Assembly: GCF_000376225.1 (NCBI RefSeq) | Contig: NZ_AQXL01000133.1 | Span: 1 to 64,000 of the forward strand | Length of the DNA stretch: 64,000 nt | Reading direction: 5' to 3' | Source: Effusibacillus pohliae DSM 22757 | Lineage (GTDB): Bacteria > Bacillota > Bacilli > Tumebacillales > Effusibacillaceae | Shown: positions 52,599 through 60,841 of the stretch, one piece after another | Numbering within the stretch: position 1 is the first letter of the stretch | How the letters are laid out: every line of letters starts with the position of its first letter | Position numbers and translations under genes: made by a program | Notes under the pieces: model-generated | Told to the model about the DNA's origin: nothing | The model's input: only the letters and a program-made list of their open reading frames with translations | The model's database searches: none

Positions 52599-54025
52599 CG
52601 CACGAGCAACTGATCGCCGAACTGCAAAAAATCGTAGGCAGGCAGTCGGTCCTCTACAAGCCGGATGACCTGCTGGCGTATGAATGTGACGGATTTACGA
52701 TCAAGAAAAACCGGCCGCGAGCCGTGGTGTTTCCCGACAACACGGAGCAGGTGGCGGCGGTCGTCAAATTGCTGCACCGGGAGCGGATCCCGTTTATCCC
52801 GCGCGGGGCGGGCACCGGCTTGTCCGGCGGGGCGATTCCGATCGGCGGCGAGGTGCTGATCAGCCTGGTCAAGATGAAGCGGCTGTTGGCGGTCGATTTT
52901 CGCAATCGGGTGGCGGTCGTCGAACCGGGCCATGTCAATCTTCGGTTGACGAAAGCGATCGAGCACGAAGGCTATTATTATGCGCCCGACCCGTCGAGCG
53001 GGATGTCCTGTACGATCGGCGGGAATGTCGGAGAAAATGCGGGCGGACCGCACTGCCTGAAATACGGGGTGACCAGCAACCATGTGCTGGGACTGGAAAT
53101 GGTGCTGCCAAACGGCGAGATCGTCACGCTCGGCGGCACGGTGCCCGATCTGCCCGGATATGATCTGACCGGCCTGGTGGTCGGATCGGAAGGCACGATG
53201 GGGATCGTGACGAAGGTGTTTGTGCGGATTTTGAAAAAGCCGCAGGGTGTCAAAACGATCCTCGCCCTCTACGATTCGGTGGAGGACGCCAGCCAGACGG
53301 TATCGGCGATTATTGCCGAGGGAATGATCCCCGGTGCGCTGGAGATGATGGATCGCATCGCGATTGAGGGCGTCGAAGCTGGCACCTATCCGGTCGGCTA
53401 TCCGAAAGATCTGGCTGCCGTGCTAATTATCGAGCTGGATGGGCTGACAGCGGGAATGGAGGAAATGGCCAGCCAGATTGTGGAGATCTGCCGGCGTCAC
53501 CATGTGCGGGAAGTCCGTGTGGCGCAAAACGACAAGGAGCGGGCCTTGTGGTGGTCCAACCGGAAAACGGCGTTTGGCGCGATGGGCAACCTGTCGCCCG
53601 ATTATCTGGTGCAGGACGGGGTGATCCCGCGCAGCCGCCTGCCGGAAGTGCTGCAGCGAATCGCCGAGATTAGCCAACGTTCCGGCCTGCGCATCGCCAA
53701 CGTGTTCCACGCCGGAGACGGCAACCTGCATCCGCTGATTTTGTTTGACTCCCGCAAGCCTGGCGAAACGGAACTGGCGGTCAAAGTCGGCTCGGAAGTG
53801 CTGCAGGTGTGTGCCGACGTCGGCGGCAGCATCACCGGCGAACACGGTATCGGAATTGAGAAGCAAAACGACATGACGAAAATTTTCACACAGGAAGAAC
53901 TGGACGCACAAGTCGCCATCATGCGCGTGTTCAACCCGGATAACCTGTGCAACCCGGACAAGATTTTCCCGAAACCGTCCCGGTGTGCCGAGGTGAAGAA
54001 AGCGGCTGCAGTGCATACGCATTAA
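52595..54025 (+). CDS. glcD: Glycolate oxidase catalytic FAD subunit GlcD
   Basis: A 476-residue FAD-linked oxidase of the GlcD/D-lactate dehydrogenase family. PRGAGTGLSGGAIPIGGEVL and YAPDPSSGMSCTIGGNVGEN are FAD-binding segments; GLRIANVFHAGDGNLHPLIL holds the catalytic His and the C-terminus has GEHGIGIEKQNDM and FNPDNLCNPDKIFP. Order glcE-glcF-glcD, tightly overlapping, one operon. Enables growth on glycolate or 2-hydroxy acids, in line with the malic enzyme next door. Confidence 0.94.
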   Translation: MTHEQLIAELQKIVGRQSVLYKPDDLLAYECDGFTIKKNRPRAVVFPDNTEQVAAVVKLLHRERIPFIPRGAGTGLSGGAIPIGGEVLISLVKMKRLLAVDFRNRVAVVEPGHVNLRLTKAIEHEGYYYAPDPSSGMSCTIGGNVGENAGGPHCLKYGVTSNHVLGLEMVLPNGEIVTLGGTVPDLPGYDLTGLVVGSEGTMGIVTKVFVRILKKPQGVKTILALYDSVEDASQTVSAIIAEGMIPGALEMMDRIAIEGVEAGTYPVGYPKDLAAVLIIELDGLTAGMEEMASQIVEICRRHHVREVRVAQNDKERALWWSNRKTAFGAMGNLSPDYLVQDGVIPRSRLPEVLQRIAEISQRSGLRIANVFHAGDGNLHPLILFDSRKPGETELAVKVGSEVLQVCADVGGSITGEHGIGIEKQNDMTKIFTQEELDAQVAIMRVFNPDNLCNPDKIFPKPSRCAEVKKAAAVHTH

Positions 54026-54112
54026 TGGCAAGGCAAGTTGAACCGGTGCCTGATCGATGAAATAGGATGCGAAAACCTCTCGGGAGTGATCCCGGGAATG
54101 ATCCGACGCTGC

Positions 54113-54141
54113 TTGACTTGCCCGCAATCATCCGCCATAAT
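54113..54141 (+). promoter_or_regulatory. Strong promoter convergent to the small toxin gene
   Basis: TTGACT, exactly 17 bp, CATAAT. Transcription would start near 54148 and run antisense across the 3' region of the holin-like toxin transcript. There is no plus-strand gene for 600 bp, so the product should be a non-coding RNA. Confidence 0.65.
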
Positions 54142-54147
54142 GTGGAT

Positions 54148-54291
54148 AGAACCGTTTCCCTCAGCATACAATAAAACGACCGCAGGTGCTGCAACACCCG
54201 CGGCCGGTACAATAGATTGCCTTCGGGCAGTCGGCTCAATTGGAACGACGATCAGGAATAGACCGCGATCCGATGGCAAGGGCGGTCTATT
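54148..54291 (+). ncRNA. Candidate antisense RNA antitoxin
   Basis: Inferred transcript from the promoter at 54113. It would overlap the 3' untranslated part and stop codon of the toxin mRNA. It ends in this proposal at the 10-bp stem AATAGACCGC / GCGGTCTATT (54257-54291), which has only a weak T-tract. Inside it the toxin terminator hairpin (54180-54203) is shared by both strands. The 3' end is a guess. Confidence 0.35.
54171..54203 (-). terminator. Terminator of the small toxin mRNA
   Basis: CCGC-GGGTG...CACC-TGCGG stem on the minus strand followed by TCGTTTTATT. Confidence 0.5.
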
Positions 54292-54370
54292 TCCGTTTCT
54301 GGAACGACAGTATAGCAACGAGCAACAGCCCGAACGAAATCATCAAAGAGATGGTTTCGTATACTGTCAT
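54287..54370 (-). CDS. Putative holin-like toxin, 27 residues (type I toxin-antitoxin)
   Basis: A very short frame beginning MTVYETISLMISFGLLLVAI and ending SFQKRK: a single membrane helix with a basic tail. This is the pattern of the holin-like/TxpA-type toxins of Bacillota, which insert into the membrane when over-produced. It has an unusually strong ribosome-binding site (AAAGGGGGTGA) and its own promoter (TTGTGA-18-TATACT). A convergent promoter 3' of it gives the expected antisense antitoxin. It lies alone between glcD and a WYL regulator. Confidence 0.75.
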   Translation of the reverse strand: MTVYETISLMISFGLLLVAILSFQKRK

Positions 54371-54435
54371 GGCCTCACCCCCTTTCGAGGGAGTGAGCCG
54401 ACCACCCTTGCGAGCCGATTCTATTGTACAGGTAT

Positions 54436-54465
54436 AGTATACCAACCGTCAGCGACCGTTCACAA
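54436..54465 (-). promoter_or_regulatory. Promoter of the small toxin gene
   Basis: On the minus strand TTGTGA, 18 bp, TATACT, about 65 bp before the ATG. The surrounding sequence GGTATAGTATACC is a palindrome. The rest of the gap 54026-54748 (54466-54748) shows no other gene. Confidence 0.55.
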
Positions 54466-54748
54466 TCCCCACGAGCATGGCGAATTCCGCTTCTCTCATC
54501 ATTCTCCTCGTCCCTTTCATCTCCCGATCTGCCAAGTCATTGGCGCCTCATTTTTCGACCGGCTGATCAGAGTGCAGCCGATTTTGATTGAACCTGGATC
54601 CCGACCGTGGAACAGATGCTCAAAGATGCAATAGGGATGAGTACCGATCACAATCCGCGCCGTTCCATGTGCAGGTTTTTCCATTTTGAGCTGAATTTTG
54701 CAGGAAAAACGGCGGAACGGGGTGAATGTATTCCATAGGTGATCGAAA

Positions 54749-55699
54749 ATGAACCAGGTGCAACGGCTGTTCTTCATTCTCACCACCATTCAACAGAACG
54801 AAGGCGTGACTGCTCCCGAATTGGCAAAATTGTGCAATACCTCCGTTCGGAGCATTTACCGCGACATTCGCCGATTGGACGATATCGGCATTCAAATCAT
54901 GCTGAAGGGAAACAAAGGATATTATTTGGTCGACAAGTTCCAGGCTCCCGCCCGATTGGCACCGGAAGAATATTTGGCGATTTCTCTCTATCCAATTTTG
55001 TCCGGGCAATCGAAACTGAAGGAGCATCCGTTTCAGCAATCGTTCCGGTCAGCGATGGAGAAAATTTTGACCCGTTTCAAAGTGAACGACGAACTGTTGC
55101 AACTGGGCAAACGCCTGCGAATTCACTCGAAACCGATGAATCCGCAGCAGGAAGGCATGCTGCAAAAAGTGATCGAAGGCATCATCAGGGAAGTCACGTT
55201 GGACTGCACCTATTATGCGATGTACCGGGAAGAACTGACCGCCCGTAAAATGGATCCCTATTACCTGGTGCCCCGCGCAGGCCATCTGTATTTGATCGGT
55301 TTCTGCCATGAAAGAGAGGACATCCGGACGTTTCGTCTCAACCGGTTTCAATCGGTGCAGCTCACCCGTGAAAAGTTTGTGCTTCCGGCCGATTTTGATA
55401 TTGACCGGTATTTGGCGAATCTGTGGGGCATCCAGGCGGAAGCGGATGAAGTGACGTTCAAGGTGCAGTTTTCAAAGGAAGTGGCCCGTTACATAAAAGA
55501 GGAAAGGTACGAATCGAATCCGCAGCTGATCGATCAGCCGGACGGATCTCTTTTGCTCATTGTGACCACACGCGGCCCGGCCGAATTTTTGCGCTGGATG
55601 AAACAGTACGGAAAGCACGCGGAATTGCTGGAACCGGAGAGCTATCGCCAACAACTGCTGGAAGAAATTCGCGAGATGGAACAAAAATACAGCCGGTAG
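54749..55699 (+). CDS. WYL-domain helix-turn-helix regulator (YafY type)
   Basis: A 316-residue regulator. The N-terminal HTH_11 domain (MNQVQRLFFILTTIQQNEGV, then APELAKLCNTSVRSIYRDIR) binds DNA; the WYL domain lies around residues 140-215 (ITLDCTYYAMY-like, YYLVPRAGHLYLIGF and IRTFRLNRFQSV); a C-terminal WCX domain follows. WYL domains bind nucleic acid or small ligands. Such regulators often control the adjacent gene; a TGACA-5-TGTCA palindrome lies just downstream. Confidence 0.9.
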   Translation: MNQVQRLFFILTTIQQNEGVTAPELAKLCNTSVRSIYRDIRRLDDIGIQIMLKGNKGYYLVDKFQAPARLAPEEYLAISLYPILSGQSKLKEHPFQQSFRSAMEKILTRFKVNDELLQLGKRLRIHSKPMNPQQEGMLQKVIEGIIREVTLDCTYYAMYREELTARKMDPYYLVPRAGHLYLIGFCHEREDIRTFRLNRFQSVQLTREKFVLPADFDIDRYLANLWGIQAEADEVTFKVQFSKEVARYIKEERYESNPQLIDQPDGSLLLIVTTRGPAEFLRWMKQYGKHAELLEPESYRQQLLEEIREMEQKYSR

Positions 55700-55712
55700 A
55701 ACTTGCGTTCCC

Positions 55713-55743
55713 TGACAGAATGTGTCACGCTGACCGGTATAGT
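55713..55743 (+). promoter_or_regulatory. Palindromic operator and -10 downstream of the WYL gene
   Basis: TGACA-GAATG-TGTCA (55713-55727) followed after 10 bp by TATAGT (55738-55743). The palindrome occupies the place of the -35, as in activator-dependent promoters. It would drive the leader of rmuC or a decayed gene in 55745-55941, where open frames exist on both strands without known homology. Confidence 0.5.
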
Positions 55744-55941
55744 GAAGGTATCAACACCGGGAAAGGGGACACTGGGAGGGGTGCAAACTCAACGCGCCCT
55801 TGGGCGGTGATTGCCTGACCGTCCAGGAGAAGGGACAGCGAATTCGATGCAAACCCGATCCTGCCATCATCGAGGAACTGGTCGATTTTTTCCGGAATGT
55901 TGAGGGCGCAATAGTAGAGTATCATCAACGGAGGAGTCCAA

Positions 55942-57264
55942 GTGAGCGAACTGTTACTGATTCTGTCAATTGCGTTCAATGGTGTGGTGCTGCTGATCCT
56001 GCTCGTGAAAAAATCGGCTCCGCCTGCATCCGAGCATCTTCGGGAGCAGTTGGCGCTACTCGAGAAGGGAATCGACAAATTGGAGCAAGCGTTGCGCGAC
56101 GAACTGGCACGCAACCGGGAAGAAGCGAGCAGGTCGGCGAAACTGGTGCGGGAAGAGATCACCCATTCGTTTGCCAATTTGAGCCATACGCTGCTTTCGA
56201 ATCTGGGCGAGCTGGCGACGCAGCAGAAAAACCTGCTGGACAGTTTTTCCCGGCAACTGGCGGAACTGACGCAGATGAACGAGCAGAAGCTGGAAAAAGT
56301 CAGAGGCACGGTGGAACAGAAACTGACCCTGCTGCAGGAAGACAACAACAGGAAGCTGGAGCAGATGCGGCAGACGGTCGACGAGAAGCTGAACGAAACG
56401 TTGGAGAAGCGGCTTGGCGAATCGTTCAAGCTGGTGAGCGAGCGATTGGAGCAGGTGCACAAGGGGCTCGGCGAGATGCAAACGCTCGCGTCCGGCGTCG
56501 GCGACCTGAAAAAGGTGCTGACTAACGTCAAAACGAGGGGTACGCTGGGTGAAATTCAACTGGAAAATCTGCTGGAGCAAATTTTGACGGCCGAGCAATA
56601 CGACAAGCAGGTGGCCATCAAACGGGGAAGCGGCGAGCGGGTCGATTTCGCGATCAAGCTGCCGGGAAAGGACGACAGTCAAAAACAGGTCTGGCTGCCG
56701 ATCGATTGCAAATTCCCGCTGGACGATTACCAGCGGCTGCTCGATGCGCAGGAAGCAGGGGATTTGCAGGCGGCCAACGAAGCGGCGAAACTGCTGGAAA
56801 ACCGCATCAGGCAGGAAGCGAAGGCGATTCAGGAAAAATACATCCAGCCGCCGCAGACGACCGATTTTGCCATCCTGTTCCTGCCGATCGAGGGGCTGTT
56901 CGCGGAAGTGTTGCGCCGCTCCGGCCTGTGGGAAACGCTGCAGCGCGATTACCGGGTGATCGTCACCGGGCCGACCACCATCACCGCCTTGCTGAACAGC
57001 CTGCAGATGGGGTTCCGCACACTGGCCATCCAAAAGCGTTCGAGCGAGGTGTGGCAACTGCTTGGCGCCGTGAAAACGGAATTTGCCCGCTTTGGCGCCA
57101 TTCTGGAGAAAACGCAGAAAAAGCTGCAGGAAGCAAGCAACACGATCGAGGACGCCGCCAAAAAGTCCCGCACGATCGAACGCAAACTGCGTACGGTGGA
57201 AGAATTGCCGGCGGGAGAGGCGGACCGCCTGCTGCAGGAGCTGGAGATCGCGGGGGTGGAGTAG
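55942..57264 (+). CDS. rmuC: DNA recombination protein RmuC
   Basis: A 440-residue protein. A single N-terminal membrane helix (LLLILSIAFNGVVLLILLV) is followed by about 150 residues of coiled coil and the conserved RmuC nuclease-like domain: NVKTRGTLGEIQLENLLEQI, VDFAIKLPG, LPIDCKFPLDDYQRLLDAQE and ILFLPIEGLFAEVLRR. The PD-(D/E)XK-like site is in the KFP strand. In E. coli it limits recombination at inverted repeats, and it is linked to DNA protection. GTG start follows GGAGGAG. The next gene is a tandem AAA ATPase 62 bp away. Confidence 0.93.
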   Translation: MSELLLILSIAFNGVVLLILLVKKSAPPASEHLREQLALLEKGIDKLEQALRDELARNREEASRSAKLVREEITHSFANLSHTLLSNLGELATQQKNLLDSFSRQLAELTQMNEQKLEKVRGTVEQKLTLLQEDNNRKLEQMRQTVDEKLNETLEKRLGESFKLVSERLEQVHKGLGEMQTLASGVGDLKKVLTNVKTRGTLGEIQLENLLEQILTAEQYDKQVAIKRGSGERVDFAIKLPGKDDSQKQVWLPIDCKFPLDDYQRLLDAQEAGDLQAANEAAKLLENRIRQEAKAIQEKYIQPPQTTDFAILFLPIEGLFAEVLRRSGLWETLQRDYRVIVTGPTTITALLNSLQMGFRTLAIQKRSSEVWQLLGAVKTEFARFGAILEKTQKKLQEASNTIEDAAKKSRTIERKLRTVEELPAGEADRLLQELEIAGVE

Positions 57265-57326
57265 GTCGCGTCGCTGCCGTGCCGCATACGATGTACCAGT
57301 AGATGCGCGGAAGGGAGAAAAATCGT

Positions 57327-60125
57327 ATGCGAACGGTGAAAGTAACGGTGGAGAAGGATCATTGGCTTGCCGCATTGCGTGCTCTGTTTGCAGGCGTTTG
57401 GGCGGCGCGGCCGGACCGGATGATCAGGCTGCGATTCGATTCAATCCATGATTTGTTGATCCTTATTGACGAGGATGCGGACAGCAGTTGCAAAATCTCG
57501 TTGCCGATGCGGCAGGAAGCAGCCTGCTCTAGGCTGGAGTGCCTGGTGCCTGCCGGGAAACTGGAACCGCTGAACCAACTTTTTCAATCAGGCAAGGGGG
57601 TGGTCACTGTAACCTGCCGGCTTACCACTCTCTCGTTTCAATTAGGAAACAAGCGGTTCCATGTACCCAACCGGATTGTCGGAGGATTGCCTGCCGAAAA
57701 AAAGCAGTCTGCGGCGGTTGACAGTCTGGACGGCCCACCGGAGGAGGGGATTGGGTTCGCGATTCCCGATCCTCAGGATCGGGTTGTTCGTTTCATGCTC
57801 GCCAACACGCGACTGTTGCTGGACGCTGTGGAATCATGCAAAAGTTCGGCGGTTCGTATGCAAATCGGCGACGGGGTGGTTCGCATCCAGATGCTGGAGT
57901 TTCCGGTGCAATCACGGGCGGCAGCCAACTATCTGCTGCCGGGAGAAGTGTTTTATAACCGATTGTTCCAGATGCCCGAGGGGGTGATCGTCAATGCTGC
58001 GATTGGCAGTAGGTTGCTTAGCTTTTCAAGCGTGGCGGCGGGAGTCCAACGGGAAATCACGATCAAGCCCTATCCCAGTACGACGCTGTATATTACGAAG
58101 TCCGATTTTGCCAAAAAACCGGGCCATGAGGACAGTTTATGGACGAATGTCAGCATGCTGACGGACAAAGAGCGGAGGAGACTGAAGATTTTTGACAATC
58201 AGCCGACCGCATCGAACTTGCAAGAACAGGCGCCCGTATCGGATGGACCCCAGCGCGATGCAGAGGAGGTACGTTTCCGTCCCGACCCGGAGAGGCCGCT
58301 CGGCGATGCAATCGAGATGGAATACCTGCCAATAACGGAAGCTCCGTCCGGCGATATATCGAAGGTGCCTGAACCTGCAACGGAGCTGGAATCTCCTGAC
58401 GAGCTTGGGGACCCGGCAGCAGCGTCTCCACACCACACAACGGGCGCAAAACGTCTTTTCGAAGTTGAGCCTGGGGAAGAACCGTTGCCGGAGACGGCCG
58501 AATCGGCCCTCGAGTCGCTGGAAAAATTGCCCGGTCTCACACTCGTCAAAAAACAGATCCGGGAGATCGCACAGTTCGCCGCATTCCGGCAAAGAAGGGC
58601 GGAGGCGCTCGGCATCCCGGCGAATCCGCTGACGTTGCACATGGCGTTTCTTGGCAATCCGGGCACCGGCAAGACGATGGCCGCCCGCATGCTGGGGAAG
58701 ATTTTCAAGGAGTTGGGGCTGCTCGCGAAAGGTCATGTGGTGGAGGTCGACCGCCAGTCGCTGGTCGGCGCCTATATGGGCCAGACGGAAGCGAATCTGC
58801 GGAAATGCGTAAAACGGGCGATCGGCGGCATTCTCTTGATCGACGAAGCGTATGCATTGTACAAAAAAGACTCTGGCAAGGACTTCGGACTGAACGTCAT
58901 TCACGGCCTGGTCAAGGTGATGGAAGATTGCCGGGATCGGTTGGTGGTGATTTTGGCCGGTTACAAACAGGAAATGCAGGAGCTGCTGAACGCCAATCCG
59001 GGGCTGCGGGAGCGGATTCCGTTCCATCTCGAATTTCCCGACTTTACGGAGGAAGAATTGCTGCAGATCGGTGAGTATCTCGCCTTGCAGGATCATTACG
59101 TGCTGGCGGACGATGCGAAGGAAGCGTTGATCCGGCAAGCGATGCGGCAAAAAATCGACGAGACGTTCGGCAACGCCCGCACCGTCCGCAATTTGATCGA
59201 GAAAGCGAAGATTCGCCACGCCGTGCGGGCGATCGCGGGCGAACCATCGGAAGCTGCGTATACCACACTGACGGCGGCCGATTTTGCCGATGTTGACGAA
59301 GAATCAAAATCGGACAGTCTGGGCAGTGTGTTGGCTGAGCTGGATCAGTTGGTCGGGTTGGAGCGGGTGAAGGAGTGGGTGAGACAAATCGTCGACATGC
59401 TGCACCTGGAGCAAAAGCGGCGGCAATACGGTTTGACAGACGAACCGATTACCCTGCATATGGCGTTCACCGGCAATCCGGGCACGGGCAAGACGACGGT
59501 CGCCCGTTTGCTGGGCAGGATCCTGCGCCATATGGGACTGCTGCCGAAAGGGCACTTTGTGGAAGCGAGCCGCAAAGACCTGGTGGCCGGTTACATCGGG
59601 CAAACGGCCACCAAAACGGCGGACAAAATCAAAGAAGCGCTGGGCGGCGTCCTGTTCATCGACGAAGCGTACGCGTTAGCCGGACGCGGTCGCGAGGATT
59701 TCGGACAGGAAGCGATTGCCACCCTGATCAAGGAGATGGAGGACAAAAAAGGGCGGCTGACCGTGATTCTGGCCGGCTATCCGCAGGAAATGGAGGCGTT
59801 GTTCCGGCTCAACCCGGGGCTGAAAAGCAGGGTTCGCTTCACGATCGAGTTTCCCGACTATACGGCGAGCGAATTGGTCGAGATTGTGAAAAGGAAAGCG
59901 GAAGCCACCCGCTACCGGTTATCAGAGGCGGCGGAAGAAAAATTGTGGGGGTATTTCCTGCGGCAATGCCTGGCGTCAGGGGGGGATTTTGGCAATGGGC
60001 GGTTGGCGGAAACGATCTTTGAGCAAGCGAAAATGCGCATGTCAAGACGAATCAGCCGCCTGCTGGGCGAAACAAAACCGGAATTGCTGTGCACGATCAC
60101 GGAAGAGGATATTGAGACGGATTGA
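57327..60125 (+). CDS. Tandem CbxX/SpoVK-type AAA ATPase with an unrecognised N-terminal region
   Basis: A 932-residue protein. Two CbxX/CfqX-type AAA+ modules are present. The first has Walker A GNPGTGKT near residue 442 and GGILLIDEAY near 500; the second has GNPGTGKT near 715 and GGVLFIDEAY near 772. Each carries a pore-like Y-M/I-GQT segment (VGAYMGQT, VAGYIGQT) and the FPDFTEEEL or FPDYTASEL lid. Both sites look active. Residues 1 to about 290 are not AAA; they are beta-rich with LVPAGKLEPLNQLF and LGNKRFHVP, faintly like a sliding-clamp (DnaN) domain, and a low-complexity acidic linker follows (about 300-390). ATG 57327 follows GGAAGGGAG. SpoVK-like tandem AAA proteins act in sporulation, Rubisco activation or type VII secretion; which applies here is unknown. 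Confidence 0.85.
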   Translation: MRTVKVTVEKDHWLAALRALFAGVWAARPDRMIRLRFDSIHDLLILIDEDADSSCKISLPMRQEAACSRLECLVPAGKLEPLNQLFQSGKGVVTVTCRLTTLSFQLGNKRFHVPNRIVGGLPAEKKQSAAVDSLDGPPEEGIGFAIPDPQDRVVRFMLANTRLLLDAVESCKSSAVRMQIGDGVVRIQMLEFPVQSRAAANYLLPGEVFYNRLFQMPEGVIVNAAIGSRLLSFSSVAAGVQREITIKPYPSTTLYITKSDFAKKPGHEDSLWTNVSMLTDKERRRLKIFDNQPTASNLQEQAPVSDGPQRDAEEVRFRPDPERPLGDAIEMEYLPITEAPSGDISKVPEPATELESPDELGDPAAASPHHTTGAKRLFEVEPGEEPLPETAESALESLEKLPGLTLVKKQIREIAQFAAFRQRRAEALGIPANPLTLHMAFLGNPGTGKTMAARMLGKIFKELGLLAKGHVVEVDRQSLVGAYMGQTEANLRKCVKRAIGGILLIDEAYALYKKDSGKDFGLNVIHGLVKVMEDCRDRLVVILAGYKQEMQELLNANPGLRERIPFHLEFPDFTEEELLQIGEYLALQDHYVLADDAKEALIRQAMRQKIDETFGNARTVRNLIEKAKIRHAVRAIAGEPSEAAYTTLTAADFADVDEESKSDSLGSVLAELDQLVGLERVKEWVRQIVDMLHLEQKRRQYGLTDEPITLHMAFTGNPGTGKTTVARLLGRILRHMGLLPKGHFVEASRKDLVAGYIGQTATKTADKIKEALGGVLFIDEAYALAGRGREDFGQEAIATLIKEMEDKKGRLTVILAGYPQEMEALFRLNPGLKSRVRFTIEFPDYTASELVEIVKRKAEATRYRLSEAAEEKLWGYFLRQCLASGGDFGNGRLAETIFEQAKMRMSRRISRLLGETKPELLCTITEEDIETD

Positions 60126-60302
60126 ACTTCAAGCTGCCGAACGGGCGCCGCTGTGCCGGAGGACGCCTGTTCGGACGGCAACTTGCGGGCACGTTGCTGG
60201 TCTGCCGTTCGGTAAGATAAAGGCGTCCAAACGGAAAGGATCAAAAGGAACGACTGTCGGGTGCAGAATCTCGATGTGAAAGGTGAGTAGCGATACGAGG
60301 GA

Positions 60303-60653
60303 TCATTCAGCGGCAATCAGTTTCTTGATCAGACGCACATCCGTTTCCACTTTGTCCATCCTGGTGAACAGTTCGGCAATTTGAGCCGATTGTTCAGTAT
60401 TGCGGGCGACTTGCTCATAGATCGTGTCGAGTTTGCGATGCACGGCTGCGAGATCCTGCTTGGTTGCAAACTTCTCAAGATCCTGCTTGGTTGCAAACTT
60501 CTCAAGATCCTGCTTGGTTGCAAACTTCTCAAGATCCTGCTTGGTTGCAAACCGCTCAAGATCCTGCTTGGTCACCATGTCAGCTTTCATTTGCTTCATT
60601 TCGGTTTCCATGTGGTCCAGTTTCGCGAGAATTTGTTGCAGTATCTGTTCCAT
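60303..60653 (-). CDS. Small coiled-coil protein with KFATKQDLE repeats
   Basis: A 116-residue charged protein, MEQILQQILAKLDHMETEMK, then a block of 9-residue KFATKQDLE repeats coded by 27-bp DNA repeats, then HRKLDTIYEQVARNTEQSAQ and an ending VETDVRLIKKLIAAE. The ATG at 60653 follows AAAGGTGGTG; GTG codons at 60662-60665 belong to that site. It resembles in design, not in exact sequence, the coiled-coil proteins at 5407 and 22810. KQDLE repeat proteins occur widely in Bacillota with unknown function. Confidence 0.7.
   Translation of the reverse strand: MEQILQQILAKLDHMETEMKQMKADMVTKQDLERFATKQDLEKFATKQDLEKFATKQDLEKFATKQDLAAVHRKLDTIYEQVARNTEQSAQIAELFTRMDKVETDVRLIKKLIAAE
60459..60566 (-). repeat. 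Four tandem 27-bp units
   Basis: Units start at 60459, 60486, 60513 and 60540; three identical, the last with a two-base change. Each encodes nine residues, so length changes stay in frame. Confidence 0.95.
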
Positions 60654-60753
60654 CCGGGTCACCACCTTTCGTCCGTGATATTCCTATCCTACCATACACG
60701 TGTCCCGTTCGAAAGCCGGAACACATATGATTCCGGAAGGGGACGGGAAGAAG

Positions 60754-60783
60754 TTGATTCGACTCTTCCGGCTTTGGTAAAAT
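60754..60783 (+). promoter_or_regulatory. Promoter of the MATE exporter gene
   Basis: TTGATT, 18 bp, TAAAAT, about 60 bp before the ATG. Confidence 0.6.
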
Positions 60784-60796
60784 AGATGCTGGGAGG

Positions 60797-60816
60797 CCGC
60801 AGGCAGAAGCCTGCGG
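60797..60816 (+). promoter_or_regulatory. Leader hairpin of the MATE gene
   Basis: CCGCAGGC-AGAA-GCCTGCGG, perfect 8-bp stem with a 4-nt loop just after the predicted transcription start, followed by TTTATGTTTTC. It may be a weak attenuator or mRNA stabiliser. Confidence 0.5.
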
Positions 60817-60841
60817 TTTATGTTTTCAAGGGGGACGAAGC

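Noticed and set aside
55733-55941. Overlapping open frames on both strands (plus HWEGCKLNAPLGGDC, minus MILYYCALNIPEKID)
   Set aside because: Neither has a proper start signal or recognisable homology; they cannot both be real, so neither is called.
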